Below are positions 25,702 through 35,736 of a stretch of 64,000 bases of DNA, piece by piece. Position numbers and translations under genes: made by a program. Within the stretch, counting starts at the first letter, position 1. Each line of letters starts with the position of its first letter. The notes beneath the pieces are model-generated. The model had not been told where the DNA came from and ran no database searches. It saw only the letters and a list, made by a program, of their open reading frames with translations. This DNA comes from Stentor roeselii (Eukaryota > Ciliophora > Heterotrichea > Heterotrichida > Stentoridae): assembly GCA_006503475.1 (NCBI GenBank), contig RSEH01000077.1, positions 62,001 through 126,000 on the forward strand, written 5' to 3'.

Positions 25702-28700
25702 ATGTTCCGTCTCAGTTTAAGAAGAGGTCTAAAGATACACCAAATCTACTCATCAGAAGACCATTCTCGAGGCAACCAAAGACTCCAAAAAAACGTAACC
25801 CTTATCTAGTTAGACCTGATAAACAAAAAGCGCGGAACAGTAGGAGAAGTATCCTTAAACAACCCAATCTTCGGCAACGTGTTGAGCAGTTCAATGATAA
25901 ACTCTCTTCACCGAACTTTAATGGCGATGGAGCTAGACAAAGACGTGCGCATGGTATTGATGAAGTCTTCGAAAGACTTCTGCAAAGGAGCTGACTACCT
26001 TTGTAAGACTTATTCAGACCTTGCCCACACAGATTCAGAAAACGTCGAAAAATACTTTCGCGACTTATACGCATTGGTCTGGGACGTCAGCAAGATGGAG
26101 ACTCCTCTCGTCCCCCTTCTCACAGGCAAGCTCTACGGCGCAGGCGCCTCCCTCGCAGGGCTGAGTCACTTCGGCATCGCGAGTGAATACGCGACGGCCT
26201 GCTTCCCAGAGACCAAATTCGGCTTCATCCCGACAGGCGGCTCTTCTTATCACCTCAGTCGACTTCCGTGTGAACTCGGCTTGTTCCTTGCGCTGACTGG
26301 AACGAAACTCACAGGGACTGACTTGAGAAACTTGAACCTTTCACATTCAACTGCAGATATCACTGACTTTCTCGAAAACTTCTTGATGTATGAAGTGAAT
26401 AACTTGAATGGACCTTTCCCGACGCATGTCTTGCATGGAAATGTCTGGCAAAGTCAAAATCTTAGCTTGGAAAGTTATAAAAGGTATGAAAACAAAAGAG
26501 ATAGCTTGGAAATCATGAACAGGACTAACATGACACCTTTTTACAGAAACTTTCCGGAAAATATTAGAATGACTGTAGCTGATGTGCTTTACAGCAATAA
26601 GGTCAGGAATGAAGCGCTGAATGCACCTGGACTGTCTTACACTGGCTTCAGTGGGCAGCCTGTTCAGAACTTTTTATTTGATTTTGAAAGAGCTGTGATT
26701 GAAGCGATTCAAAAGGCTCCTGAAAAGCCTCTTTCCATTCATCATCATCTTCCCAGCATCTACAGGTGCTTCTCCGGCAGGACTTTAGATGAGGTCTTCG
26801 AGCGACTTGTCTACGAGAAGGCCAACGGTCAGAAGATCTGGGCAGAAGAAGTCCTCAGCTGCTTGTCACTCAAGTCGCCGATTGCCTTGGAGATGACTTT
26901 CCACCTGATGAAGCGTGCTAATGATGCAGAATGGAGTGAATGTCTTCAAAACGAGTTCAAAGCTGCACTCAATTTATCAAAGCATCCAGATTTTATCAAT
27001 GGCGCTAAAAGTGTCCTGTCAAGAAAAAAGACTGACCCTGTTTGGACCAGCAAGTTTCCAATAAGCCGCGACCAGGTCCTTGAACTCAGCAATTCAGATA
27101 AAAAACTCGACATCGACTCAAAACCTGAACAGCTACTGCCCGTCAAAGAGTACTTCCGTGATTACCCTCATAACCCCCGCGCATGGATCAATGAAATCTC
27201 ACCTTCAAGCAGCTTTCATCGAAGGGACTATGACCTTGAAGTTCAGTACTTTTTAAATGGCCTGGGTTTCGATATTCGAGACTTTAACATGGAAATTCCT
27301 GTTGTTCGTTCTAAGATCTTCCTTGCGGAAAAGACGAAAAAAAACATTGAAAAAGAAGAAAATCGCATGAGTCGACTTTCACAGGACCAGGAAAGTCTCA
27401 GGATGTTTGTGAAAAGTCGTGTTGAGGCTATTGAAAACTTCACATCTTCTCCTAAGTTAAAAGAAAAGGTAAAAAACGCGCTTCAAGCGCGTTTCACTAA
27501 AGCTTTCAAAGAACGAATACAGACTGTGAAGGAAAAATCAACTGAAGCCCATAAGATCAAGAAAAGAGGATTTTGGAGAGAAATGAAAGATTACATCGAA
27601 AATCAAGTCCTGCAAAAGCCTTTTTTGTCTCAACAGAACTTGCATCAAATGCTCAGGATTAACGAAATGCAGAATGTGCCGATTACCTTCCCCAAGTCCT
27701 ACGAAGAGAGTTACCTGCCCGAGTTGATGGAAAAGGAGTACCCGGCAGGTGAGGAAAACGGCACTTTTTACACTTCTCAGGCTTTAGATGTAAAAGACGT
27801 CGAAATTTACAGACTTGCAGGGTTGAGTCGGTATTTTGATAAAAGCTTTTTAGATCAAAAAAATATTAAGGATAAAATCAGTGAGTTCTACGCAATGATC
27901 AAGTTAAACCAAGTTGATGAACTTTTGACGGAAACATCGAATGGAGAATACAACCAAAATATTTTTCTACCTAAAGACTCTTTTGAGATTATTAAAAACT
28001 CTATTCGAAAACATCTTGATAATGGGAAAAATTCATTGGACTGGCTACGTTCAATCGTTCCTGAGGAGTCACAAGAGTCTAAAGAAAAAAGTTTAGAAAA
28101 ATCAGAAAACCCAGGAATATCAGAAAACCCAGGAATATCAGAAAACCCAGGAATATCAGAAAAACTAGGAAAATCAGAAAATTTAGAAAAATCAAAAATA
28201 GAAAAAAATGAAAACCGAAACCAAGTCAAGCCAGTTCTTTTCAACTCTAAAGGCGAAATCACTGATCTTCCAGAAGTCAGCAACTCCGAGCAAGGCCAGT
28301 TCAGACAGGTCGAGATTCCTAGTAACTACTTCAGTCCACAGATTGAAGAATTACTTCTGAGCGACACTGAAACTCTGTCAAGCTTAGCAGAAGACGTGTA
28401 TGTTAAAACAGGGTGCAAAGACTTAAGAGAAGGTATCGAAAAACTCAGAAAAAACACCTTCGAATACGACCCTGAAGCCATGAAACAACGAAGAAGACAA
28501 ACCCTGACTGAAAAGTACAAATTAGAAGACAAGATGTACCTCGACGAAGAACAGTCAATTCTTCAAGACCTCTTCACTGAGCAGTTAAAAGCGCCAAACG
28601 ATTCAGAAATTTCCAACAAAATCTTAAAAAAACTTGAATATCAAAATTCAAAAGTTCTTCTTTCAAAACTTCAAGAATTCAAAGAACTAAAACAAGAAAA

Positions 28701-29646
28701 GTTACAAAATATAGTACCTCAAGATAATGACCTCAGTGATTTCTTCGAAGACATCGAAACAAATAAAGGGCTTCCTCCTGGCTCCGGAATCATTCCGAAC
28801 CTGGGAACTCAACTGAAATTCGAAAACGATTACTTGAAACTTATATTCGGCGAGAAGACTTACATCCCTCTTGAATACGACAACACTGCTGAGGACTCTC
28901 TTATGGTTCAAGAGACTTACAAAAACTGTGACTTCAAAGAAACTCCCTCGGAATGGGTTGAAAGGGTCTTTGAAAAGTGCATCGACGCCGTGTTTGAAGC
29001 GAGGAAAGTCGAAGAAATGCAGATGACCACCGCTGAACTCCTCGCTTATGACCTGGACCTATCGAAAGAGCTGTCTTCTGCAGGAATTCGCAAGTTGATG
29101 ATGAACTACCTGCACCAAGAGCTCGGCACTGTTCAACTCTCTCATGAATCTGAACTCACTGAAGAAAGAGAAGAAACCAACTTGATCACAAGCGCTGTTA
29201 AAGGAAGTGACGGAGATTTCCAGAAGTGGCTTAATGACAACCCTCCATTAAGAGATACAATTGAAGCATATCAGTTCAGCAGTAAATTGAGAAACTTGAA
29301 AAAATCACGAAAACAAAAAGTTCGAGAAATTAATCCTCATCAAGGAGACCCATTAATTCATGTTTTGATTCATGAACAGAAGCATGGACTACTTGATCAT
29401 AAAGATAAGAAAGTCGTCGATTTCCTTAAGAAATGGAAGCCAAGATACATTCCAACTAGACTAGAAATACAGACATCAGCAAAGGATAAGAAAGCGGAAA
29501 TGAGATTACTTCAACGTGATCTAGAAACCACTGCAAAGGTCTTGAAAAGTGTGGAAAAGTTACTGAAAATGAAGAAATATCGAGATATGACTGAAGATGT
29601 AAACGAATTTCAGAAGGTTTTAGAGAGTAACAAAGATATTTATTAG
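25702..29646 (+). CDS. Enoyl-CoA hydratase/HIBCH-like protein with a long C-terminal extension; mitochondrial, possible mS47-type ribosomal protein
   Basis: ATG at 25702 (CTAATAAATG) opens a 31-codon Arg-rich, Ser-rich leader (MFRLSLRRG) typical of mitochondrial import. A 15-nt intron at 25795-25809 then joins to LDLINKKRGTVGEVSLNNP. Total 1309 aa. Residues about 35-370 are the crotonase fold: GKLYGAGASLAG oxyanion-hole loop and FPETKFGFIPTGGSSYHLSRLP, which keeps the Glu of the HIBCH PET motif. The remaining 930 residues are charged, helical and unrecognised, with an 18-nt in-frame repeat. In ciliate mitoribosomes the subunit mS47 is a HIBCH homologue, so an enlarged mS47 is my favoured reading; a catabolic hydrolase is the alternative. 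Confidence 0.8.
25795..25809 (+). other. 15-nt spliceosomal intron in the crotonase-like gene
   Basis: gtaacccttatctag: GTAA start, A at position 10, in-frame TAG at the end. Removal links the import leader to the crotonase domain. Confidence 0.9.
28102..28191 (+). repeat. 18-nt in-frame minisatellite inside the crotonase-like gene
   Basis: Three exact units of 18 nt (tcagaaaacccaggaata, encoding SENPGI) at 28102, 28120 and 28138, then two diverged units (SEKLGK, SENLEK) to 28191. The length keeps the reading frame, so the repeat could vary in copy number without breaking the protein. Confidence 0.9.
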
Positions 29647-29669
29647 GATTCTTAACTTCTAGAGGATAA

Positions 29670-30545
29670 ATGACATCAGAAGAGAAATGGGTCTACACTC
29701 CCTGGGGCTACGGCAAGGTCCTTGAGCAACAAGAGACCAAATCCGTTGTTTCCATGACCTGGGGTGGCCAGCTGTACTTGTTGCCCAGTTCAGTCACCTT
29801 GTCCATCCCCATCCTGGTAAAAAGCTTCACTCAAACCCGAGCTCTTCTTCGATTTGACTGGGAAATCACCAAAGACTTTTCAACTCTTTTCAAACTGGTT
29901 CACAAGACCCTTGGCCTCCAACCTTCATTTCAAATCGATTTATACCTGCCCAGGGGAAAACTATTCCAAATCGCACCTTTAGACACTCCTTTATCACTTA
30001 AGATTAGAGCTGAAGCCAAATTTGTCGCTATTGCTCGGCAAAGCTTTACTTGGGAAAGTTCGAAAAAATCTCCGAGGTTGGAACTTCTGGATGATTTGGT
30101 GACTGTCAGGAAGAAAGATGAAAGCGAGATTCATTATGATTCGATCAAAGGTGGGTTGGAGTTCAGTTCAGGTGTTCATGAATGGGACATAAAACTTGAC
30201 TTTCTCGTGCAATATGATGAAGAAGAAGAAGTTATTGTTGGAGTAGCTTCTAAAACTTTTTCTGTGGAATCAAGTCCTACTGAAGGAGAGTTCTGGGGAT
30301 TCATGTGCCTTTCGTGTCGCAAGATCTGCACTGGTGTCAATGAGGAGTACGGGGAAAGACCATCTACTGGAGACGTGGTTTCAGTGAGGCTTGAATATAA
30401 AGATAGTAAAGGAAGATTGAGTTTTTCCAAGAATGGAGTCAGTCTCGGTACCGCTTTTACAGATGTCCCCGCGGGAGTTTTCCCTGCTGTAACTTTGAAC
30501 TACCCAAAATTTCAGATATCCTTAGGAAAAGTGAAAGGACTTTAA
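29670..30545 (+). CDS. SPRY-domain protein
   Basis: 291 aa, start GAGGATAAATGA, 23 bp after the previous stop. Residues about 135-285 form an SPRY domain: VRKKDESEIHYDSIKGG, SSGVHEWDIKL, VIVGVASK, GEFWGFMCLS, DVVSVRLEY and LSFSKNGVSLGTAF, with PAGVFPAVTL at the end. The first 125 residues start with TPWGYGKVLE, an SH3-like barrel pattern seen at the start of some ciliate SPRY proteins, then a beta-rich part. SPRY domains bind proteins; the partner is unknown. No catalytic motif. Confidence 0.85.
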   Translation: MTSEEKWVYTPWGYGKVLEQQETKSVVSMTWGGQLYLLPSSVTLSIPILVKSFTQTRALLRFDWEITKDFSTLFKLVHKTLGLQPSFQIDLYLPRGKLFQIAPLDTPLSLKIRAEAKFVAIARQSFTWESSKKSPRLELLDDLVTVRKKDESEIHYDSIKGGLEFSSGVHEWDIKLDFLVQYDEEEEVIVGVASKTFSVESSPTEGEFWGFMCLSCRKICTGVNEEYGERPSTGDVVSVRLEYKDSKGRLSFSKNGVSLGTAFTDVPAGVFPAVTLNYPKFQISLGKVKGL

Positions 30546-30926
30546 ATTTAACTTTAGATAAGAACGTATGAATTCTAGATGGAATTTGAAGGATTATTGT
30601 TGGAGTGGTTGGGTCTAGAGGATAAGAGGAGGGGTTTGGTTGATTTCTTGAGGATTAGTTTTTGATTAGAAAAATTTGAGATTTTAGGTTTTGATTGATT
30701 GTCTTTAATCAGGAGTGGAAAAACTTTTTTTTCTGAATGATGAAATTGAAAAATTTCAGATTTGAAGGGTTTTTTGGGTGATCGTTGGAAGGTGATTGAA
30801 TTTCTGGAAAAATAGTTTTGAGTCTTTGGATTGATTAGGGTGAGATTGGAAGGTTGGAGGTCTTGAGTGTCTGAGGTCTTCGCAGCTGGATTTAGTTTAG
30901 TTGTTTTTTATATGTGAAGATTTTAA
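30546..30926. other. G-rich 3' flank
   Basis: About 380 bp downstream of the SPRY gene, strongly G/T-rich and C-poor on the plus strand (GAGGAGGGGTTTGG). No gene seen. Confidence 0.5.
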
Positions 30927-31124
30927 GTGTATTTTGATTTTTGTGTTTTTAGAAGTGACTCAAGATTTGGCTTGCAAGTCGCATCGCCTTTGGATGTTGG
31001 AATTGCATGGAAAGCATGGGTTGTGATTCTGTATTGTAATCAGGATGCTCAGGGATTTATTGAATACCTGAAAATTTTAGATGGTCGGAATAAGGATGAA
31101 GTTCTCGATTTGCCCTGGCAGTAA
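30927..31124 (+). other. Short coding-like ORF without an ATG; exon or gene fragment
   Basis: A 65-codon frame with protein-like composition (GIAWKAWVVILYCNQDAQGF ... VLDLPWQ) ending in TAA. It follows a TAA and has no ATG; the nominal first codon is GTG. No 15-nt intron upstream supplies a start. It may be a fragment of a decayed gene or an exon whose partner I cannot see. Unrecognised. Confidence 0.3.
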
Positions 31125-31838
31125 AAGCGTTTTTGTACTATTTTCGAAAAAGAAATACATTACGGATATCTTGGGAATTTAAAAATTTTTGAAAATCTGC
31201 AGTTTTTTGATAGAAATTTTGGATCACGAGATGATTTCGCATCTTATTAGTTTAATTGAAGCTTAATCATGATTCATGAAAAATGATAAAATATCTAATC
31301 CTTATTTGATGATCTTCTGAAGTTTTTTCACTAATTTATAGTAATATTTATAAACTTTATACACAATTCAAAACAGAAAATTTCTCTACTGATGATAAAG
31401 CAGGTAAATTGTAAAGTGCTGCAAAGTAAAATATTTACTAATACCAAAGGACGATATCTGCACTTTCATCCATAGTCAACTATCCTCTGCTCTAAATACA
31501 AATTTAATTCCAAGAAAAAGCACCCTGTAATTCCTTATTTTTAATCCAAGCCCTATACACATGAATCCCTTAAACTTCAAGTCCAACATTAAATCCATGA
31601 CCATATAAACCCTAAAATTTTCCCAAGATTCAAAACTCTACCTTTTCAAAATTTCAAAACCAGTCCTTAAAATCCTTCACTAAAAAGATTCTTTCAAAAC
31701 ACTCATTATCCTAACCAAAAAAATCCAGATTCTCATTCACAAATCTAACTTTTCTCAAGTAACCCAAACCCGATCAAATCCAAAACCTCAAAAATTCATT
31801 CTGAATAAAATTCAAAATCATCTAAACCTTCAAAAGCC
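31125..31838. other. Intergenic region before eRF1
   Basis: 714 bp. AT-rich, then from about 31500 C/A-rich and G-poor up to the ATG (AATCCAAAACCTCAAAAATT). No gene seen. Confidence 0.55.
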
Positions 31839-33215
31839 ATGAAAAAAGCCAGGGACTTTCCTTCCTCGATGCAGTCTTTTTCTGATCAAAAAGCGATTAT
31901 AAATATGGACGGTCAAGATGAGCTAGAGAAGAACATCGAGCTCTGGAAAGTAAAGCGTTTAATTCAAAGCTTAGAAAAAGCCAGAGGAAATGGAACTTCT
32001 CTGATATCTCTGATCATCCCACCCCGAGAGCAGCTTCCACTGACAAACCGAATGATAACAGAAGAGTACGGCAAAGCTGCGAACATAAAGTCAAGGGTAG
32101 TCCGCCAGGCAGTCCAAAGTGCTTTGACATCAGTGAAAGAACGTCTAAAGCTCTACAACAACCGAGTGCCTCCCAACGGTCTAATCATCTACTGTGGAGA
32201 AGTGATCAACGAAGAAGGCATCTGTGAGAAAAAATACACTTTTGACCTTCAACCATTCCGTCCAATCAACACTTCTCTTTACCTTTGCGACAACAAATTC
32301 GACACCTCGGCTTTAAAAGAACTTCTAGAAACCGATGACAAGTTCGGCTTCATCATCGTTGACGGTAACGGGGCACTCTTCGGCACTTTACAAGGCAATA
32401 CTCGAGAAGTGCTTCACAAGTTCACAGTTGACCTTCCGAAGAAGCATCGAAGAGGAGGCCAGTCAAGTGTCAGGTTTGCAAGACTGCGCATGGAGTCTCG
32501 ACACAATTATCTGAGAAAAGTCGCTGAAGCCGCCACTTCAGTCTTTATCACGAACGACCGGCCTAATGTGACTGGCCTGGTCCTCGCGGGAAGTGCTGAG
32601 TTCAAAAAAGATCTTTATGCAAGCGACATGTTCGACCAGCGCCTGCAGCCTAAAGTCGTCAACATCGTCGATGTTTCCTACGGAGGCGAAAACGGATTCA
32701 ACCAGGCCATCGAACTCTCCTCCGAGACCCTCCTCAACGTTCGCTTTATTCGAGAAAAGAAAATCGTCGGCAAGTTCTTCGAAGAGGTCTCGCTTGACTC
32801 ACGGAAATACTGCTATGGAGTTGATGACACTATTCAAAGACTCACTATGGGCGCTATTGAAACTGTTCTGCTCTTTGAAGGACTTGAGCATATCAGAGTC
32901 GCTTTAAAGCACCCGACTACTGGAATCGAAACTGTGAAGTACCTCACTGCTGAAGAAGAAGCAAAAAACGAAAGCTTCAATGAAGGAGGAGTCGAACTCG
33001 AGGTCATCGACAAGGTGCCTCTGGCAGAGTGGATCGTCGAAAATTATCGAAAATTCGGAGCAGCTCTTGAACTAGTCACTGATAAAAGTCAGGAAGGCTC
33101 GCAGTTTAGAAGAGGCTTCGGAGGAATCGGCGGGTTTTTAAGGTACCAGGTCGAGTTAGGCGATATGGGCGCTGATGAGGAACTGGACGAGGAATGTGAA
33201 GACGACTTTATGTAG
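31839..33215 (+). CDS. eRF1: Eukaryotic peptide chain release factor 1 (eRF1) with variant TASNIKS motif
   Basis: Recognises stop codons in the ribosomal A site and triggers peptide release. The N domain has GKAANIKS at residues 78-85 in place of GTASNIKS (Thr to Lys and Ser to Ala), while the YxCxxxF motif is kept as YLCDNKF at 148-154. The M domain has the catalytic GGQ at 206-208. The C domain, which binds eRF3, is complete with an acidic end. 458 aa from the first ATG. The Met at 31905 lies in the better context TATAAATATGG and would give 436 aa, nearly the human length, so it is a likely true start. Changes in this motif accompany altered stop-codon reading in other ciliates. Confidence 0.95.
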   Translation: MKKARDFPSSMQSFSDQKAIINMDGQDELEKNIELWKVKRLIQSLEKARGNGTSLISLIIPPREQLPLTNRMITEEYGKAANIKSRVVRQAVQSALTSVKERLKLYNNRVPPNGLIIYCGEVINEEGICEKKYTFDLQPFRPINTSLYLCDNKFDTSALKELLETDDKFGFIIVDGNGALFGTLQGNTREVLHKFTVDLPKKHRRGGQSSVRFARLRMESRHNYLRKVAEAATSVFITNDRPNVTGLVLAGSAEFKKDLYASDMFDQRLQPKVVNIVDVSYGGENGFNQAIELSSETLLNVRFIREKKIVGKFFEEVSLDSRKYCYGVDDTIQRLTMGAIETVLLFEGLEHIRVALKHPTTGIETVKYLTAEEEAKNESFNEGGVELEVIDKVPLAEWIVENYRKFGAALELVTDKSQEGSQFRRGFGGIGGFLRYQVELGDMGADEELDEECEDDFM

Positions 33216-33235
33216 TTAATTATAGACTAAGATAA

Positions 33236-33928
33236 CTAGATGGTAAGGCCTAAACTCGATTTCCAGGACTTTAGTTGTAGGGCTGAGTTTAATACAAAGA
33301 AACTGCAGATGAAACCGAGGTAACCTGTTAAGGAGTAGATTTCATGCGAACAGTCCATTCTTTCGCCTTTTACTCCCGCCTCGAGAGCGAAGTGGTCCGT
33401 CAGGTTGCAGAGGGAGAAGTTGTTGGCTCTGGAGTCTTCTATGGCGTATAAGTCAAAACTACCTGCGATTGCTAGAAGTAAAGAGAAGAAGTAACTTGCG
33501 TTTATGCTTAGTTCAGCAAGTTTCTTGTCTTCTTTTGATATTGATGAGAGAGATAGAACCATTATCATCAGGCTGGCCAGCACGAAACAAACTCTAATCT
33601 CTGAAATCGCATTTTCCCAGGGGCAGACAATCAACGCTGACGCCTTTATCTCGTCATTCAGGTTTAACAAGATCTCCGCCTGCAGAGGGCCTGCCAAACT
33701 CGTACAAGATGCTTCTTTTCTCAAGTTTTTGCAGATGTTCGAGTTAGACCCTTGCGAAGTGTCCAGTTCACAAGTCCAAGAAGTTCCTGTCCCGATGTAG
33801 GAAAGCGTAAGATGCACCAATAGCAGAAGTGACGTGAAAACCAGCAGAATTGACGACTTTCTTGCACTTTCACTGCCTTGGGTCATGATTTGCTTCGTTT
33901 TCAAAGTCGTCTGGTACAGGTCCTTCAT
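33236..33928 (-). CDS. Four-pass membrane protein of unknown function
   Basis: 230 aa. Four hydrophobic segments are visible (SILLVFTSLLLLVHLTLSYI; VCFVLASLMIMVLSLS; ASYFFSLLLAIAGSF; LTGYLGFICSFFVLNSAL) with a Cys-containing loop between the first two, a claudin/tetraspan-like topology. Family not recognised. Start could be the ATG at 33928 or the one 14 codons later (MTQG). If the first is used, its start codon lies only 15 bp from the divergent Xaa-Pro aminopeptidase start. Converges on eRF1 with 20 bp between stops. Confidence 0.7.
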   Translation of the reverse strand: MKDLYQTTLKTKQIMTQGSESARKSSILLVFTSLLLLVHLTLSYIGTGTSWTCELDTSQGSNSNICKNLRKEASCTSLAGPLQAEILLNLNDEIKASALIVCPWENAISEIRVCFVLASLMIMVLSLSSISKEDKKLAELSINASYFFSLLLAIAGSFDLYAIEDSRANNFSLCNLTDHFALEAGVKGERMDCSHEIYSLTGYLGFICSFFVLNSALQLKSWKSSLGLTI

Positions 33929-33943
33929 TTTAGGATATATTAG
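33929..33943. promoter_or_regulatory. 15-bp divergent promoter/leader between two start codons
   Basis: tttaggatatattag separates outward-facing ATGs of the tetraspan gene and the aminopeptidase gene. Transcription of at least one of them must start inside the other's coding region, or leaders are almost absent. A downstream start for the tetraspan gene would widen the gap to about 57 bp. Confidence 0.5.
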
Positions 33944-35710
33944 ATGGCGAGTGCTGTTAGTTTACTTCGAGCTGCTCTGAGGGAACTTGGAGTTCATGCT
34001 TATTTCTTACCCCACAATGATAGCCATAGCAATGAGTATCTCTCTTCAGCTGACTTTCGCATGTCTTTTTTGTCTGGTTTCACAGGTTCCAGCGGACACT
34101 TGCTAGTAACTCAAGACCACGCCTTTCTTTACACCGATGGTCGTTACTGGCTTCAAGCAGAGCAGCAGCTTAAGGCTGGGTGGACCTTAATGAAGCTTGC
34201 AGAAGGAGTTCCAAGGTACTTCGAGTGGGCTGTTCAGAACCTTTCAGAAGGTAGTGTGATTGCTTACGACTCTTCTTTAGTGGCCTACGACAATGTGAAG
34301 ACCCGTCGTGAGTACTTCAATAAGAAAAGTCTGGTTTTTAAAGGACTTGACGTCAACCCTGTGAACCAGATCTGGGAAGACCGGCCTAATTATTCTGATT
34401 CACCAGTCTTCAGACATGAAGATATCTACTCCGGAAGGACTGCCACTGCCAAGATCAGCGACTTGACTGGGAAAATGACTGAAAAGTACTTGTTCACCAA
34501 TGCTCTTGATGAAATCGCATGGCTGCTTAATCTTAGAGGCTCGGATATTGACTTCAACCCGGTCTTTTTTTCTTATTTGCTGGTTGAAAAAGGAGAAATT
34601 AATCGGGTGCATTTATTTATTAGACAGTCAAAAGTGAGCCATCTCGATGAATATTTTCAGGATATCTCTGTTATTGTACATGATTATGATGAGATTGCTG
34701 ATTTTCTGTCAGGGATTCAAGAAGCTGTTTTAGTTGATGGAAGCAAATGCTCTGAAATGCTTTATTTGAAACTGAAACATCCTGTACCTGTCAAGGTTTC
34801 TATCAGTGATTTGAAGGCTGTCAAAAATGATAGGGAAATTCAAGGGTTCCGTGATTCTCATGTTAGAGACGCTCTTGCTGTATGCAGATACCTCGCATGG
34901 CTCGAGGCTGATGTTCTAAAGAGTCCAGGCCGATTGACTGAGTTTTCCGCAGCTGCTGAACTAGAGCGTATCAGGGCAGAAGACCCTCTGAACCGAGGTC
35001 TCTCTTTTGCAACAATTTCATCAGTGGGTTCAAATGCTGCGATAATTCATTATAAGCCGAAGGAAGAGGACTGCAAAGTTATCACTAAGGACGAGATTTA
35101 CTTGCTTGACTCTGGCGGGCATTACTTGGATGGAACTATTGACACTACCCGCACCGTTCATTTCGGAACACCCAGTGAAGAGGAAAAGGATGCCTTTACA
35201 AGAGTGCTGCTTGGAAATCTTGACCTGGAAAGAGTCGTTTGGCCTGCTGATGCAGGAATTTCTGGAGCTGAACTTGATATTTTAGCAAGAAGGAGACTTT
35301 GGCAGAAAGGAATGGATTATGCTCATGGAACTGGACATGGTGTTGGGTACTTTCTTAATGTTCATGAAGGACCACAGGGGATTAGTAGGGCGAGGAAGAC
35401 TGTCCTTCAACCAGGCATGAACGTAACAAACGAGCCAGGCTATTACTTACCAGGAAGATTCGGAATCCGTATAGAAAACGTCTTATTCGTGAAAGAGCAA
35501 GACCACTTAACCAACTTCTTAGGTTTCGAAAACGTAACAATGGTCCCCTACGACCGAAATTTAATCTCCACAAATCTTCTAGACGACCGAGACAAGGCCT
35601 TCATCAACACCTACCACTCAAAGATCTTCACAGTCCTTTCCCCTCTTCTAGAATCAAAACAAGACCTTCTAACCCTAGAATGGCTGCAAAAGCAAACCTC
35701 TCCTCTCTAG
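33944..35710 (+). CDS. Xaa-Pro aminopeptidase (M24B family, cytosolic XPNPEP1-like)
   Basis: Removes an N-terminal residue that precedes proline. 588 aa, the usual length for the three-domain eukaryotic enzyme. The N-terminal creatinase-like domain reads LPHNDSHSNEYL ... FLSGFTGSSG ... LYTDGRYWLQA. In the C-terminal pita-bread domain all metal ligands are visible: Asp in DSGGHY, Asp in GTIDTTR, His in GTGHGVGYF, Glu in NEPGYY and Glu in GIRIENV. Catalytic His in VHFG and NVHEGP are present. There is no signal peptide, so cytosolic. The next gene starts 26 bp after its stop. Confidence 0.95.
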   Translation: MASAVSLLRAALRELGVHAYFLPHNDSHSNEYLSSADFRMSFLSGFTGSSGHLLVTQDHAFLYTDGRYWLQAEQQLKAGWTLMKLAEGVPRYFEWAVQNLSEGSVIAYDSSLVAYDNVKTRREYFNKKSLVFKGLDVNPVNQIWEDRPNYSDSPVFRHEDIYSGRTATAKISDLTGKMTEKYLFTNALDEIAWLLNLRGSDIDFNPVFFSYLLVEKGEINRVHLFIRQSKVSHLDEYFQDISVIVHDYDEIADFLSGIQEAVLVDGSKCSEMLYLKLKHPVPVKVSISDLKAVKNDREIQGFRDSHVRDALAVCRYLAWLEADVLKSPGRLTEFSAAAELERIRAEDPLNRGLSFATISSVGSNAAIIHYKPKEEDCKVITKDEIYLLDSGGHYLDGTIDTTRTVHFGTPSEEEKDAFTRVLLGNLDLERVVWPADAGISGAELDILARRRLWQKGMDYAHGTGHGVGYFLNVHEGPQGISRARKTVLQPGMNVTNEPGYYLPGRFGIRIENVLFVKEQDHLTNFLGFENVTMVPYDRNLISTNLLDDRDKAFINTYHSKIFTVLSPLLESKQDLLTLEWLQKQTSPL

Positions 35711-35736
35711 CCTAGTTAATCCATCATGCTGATTAA

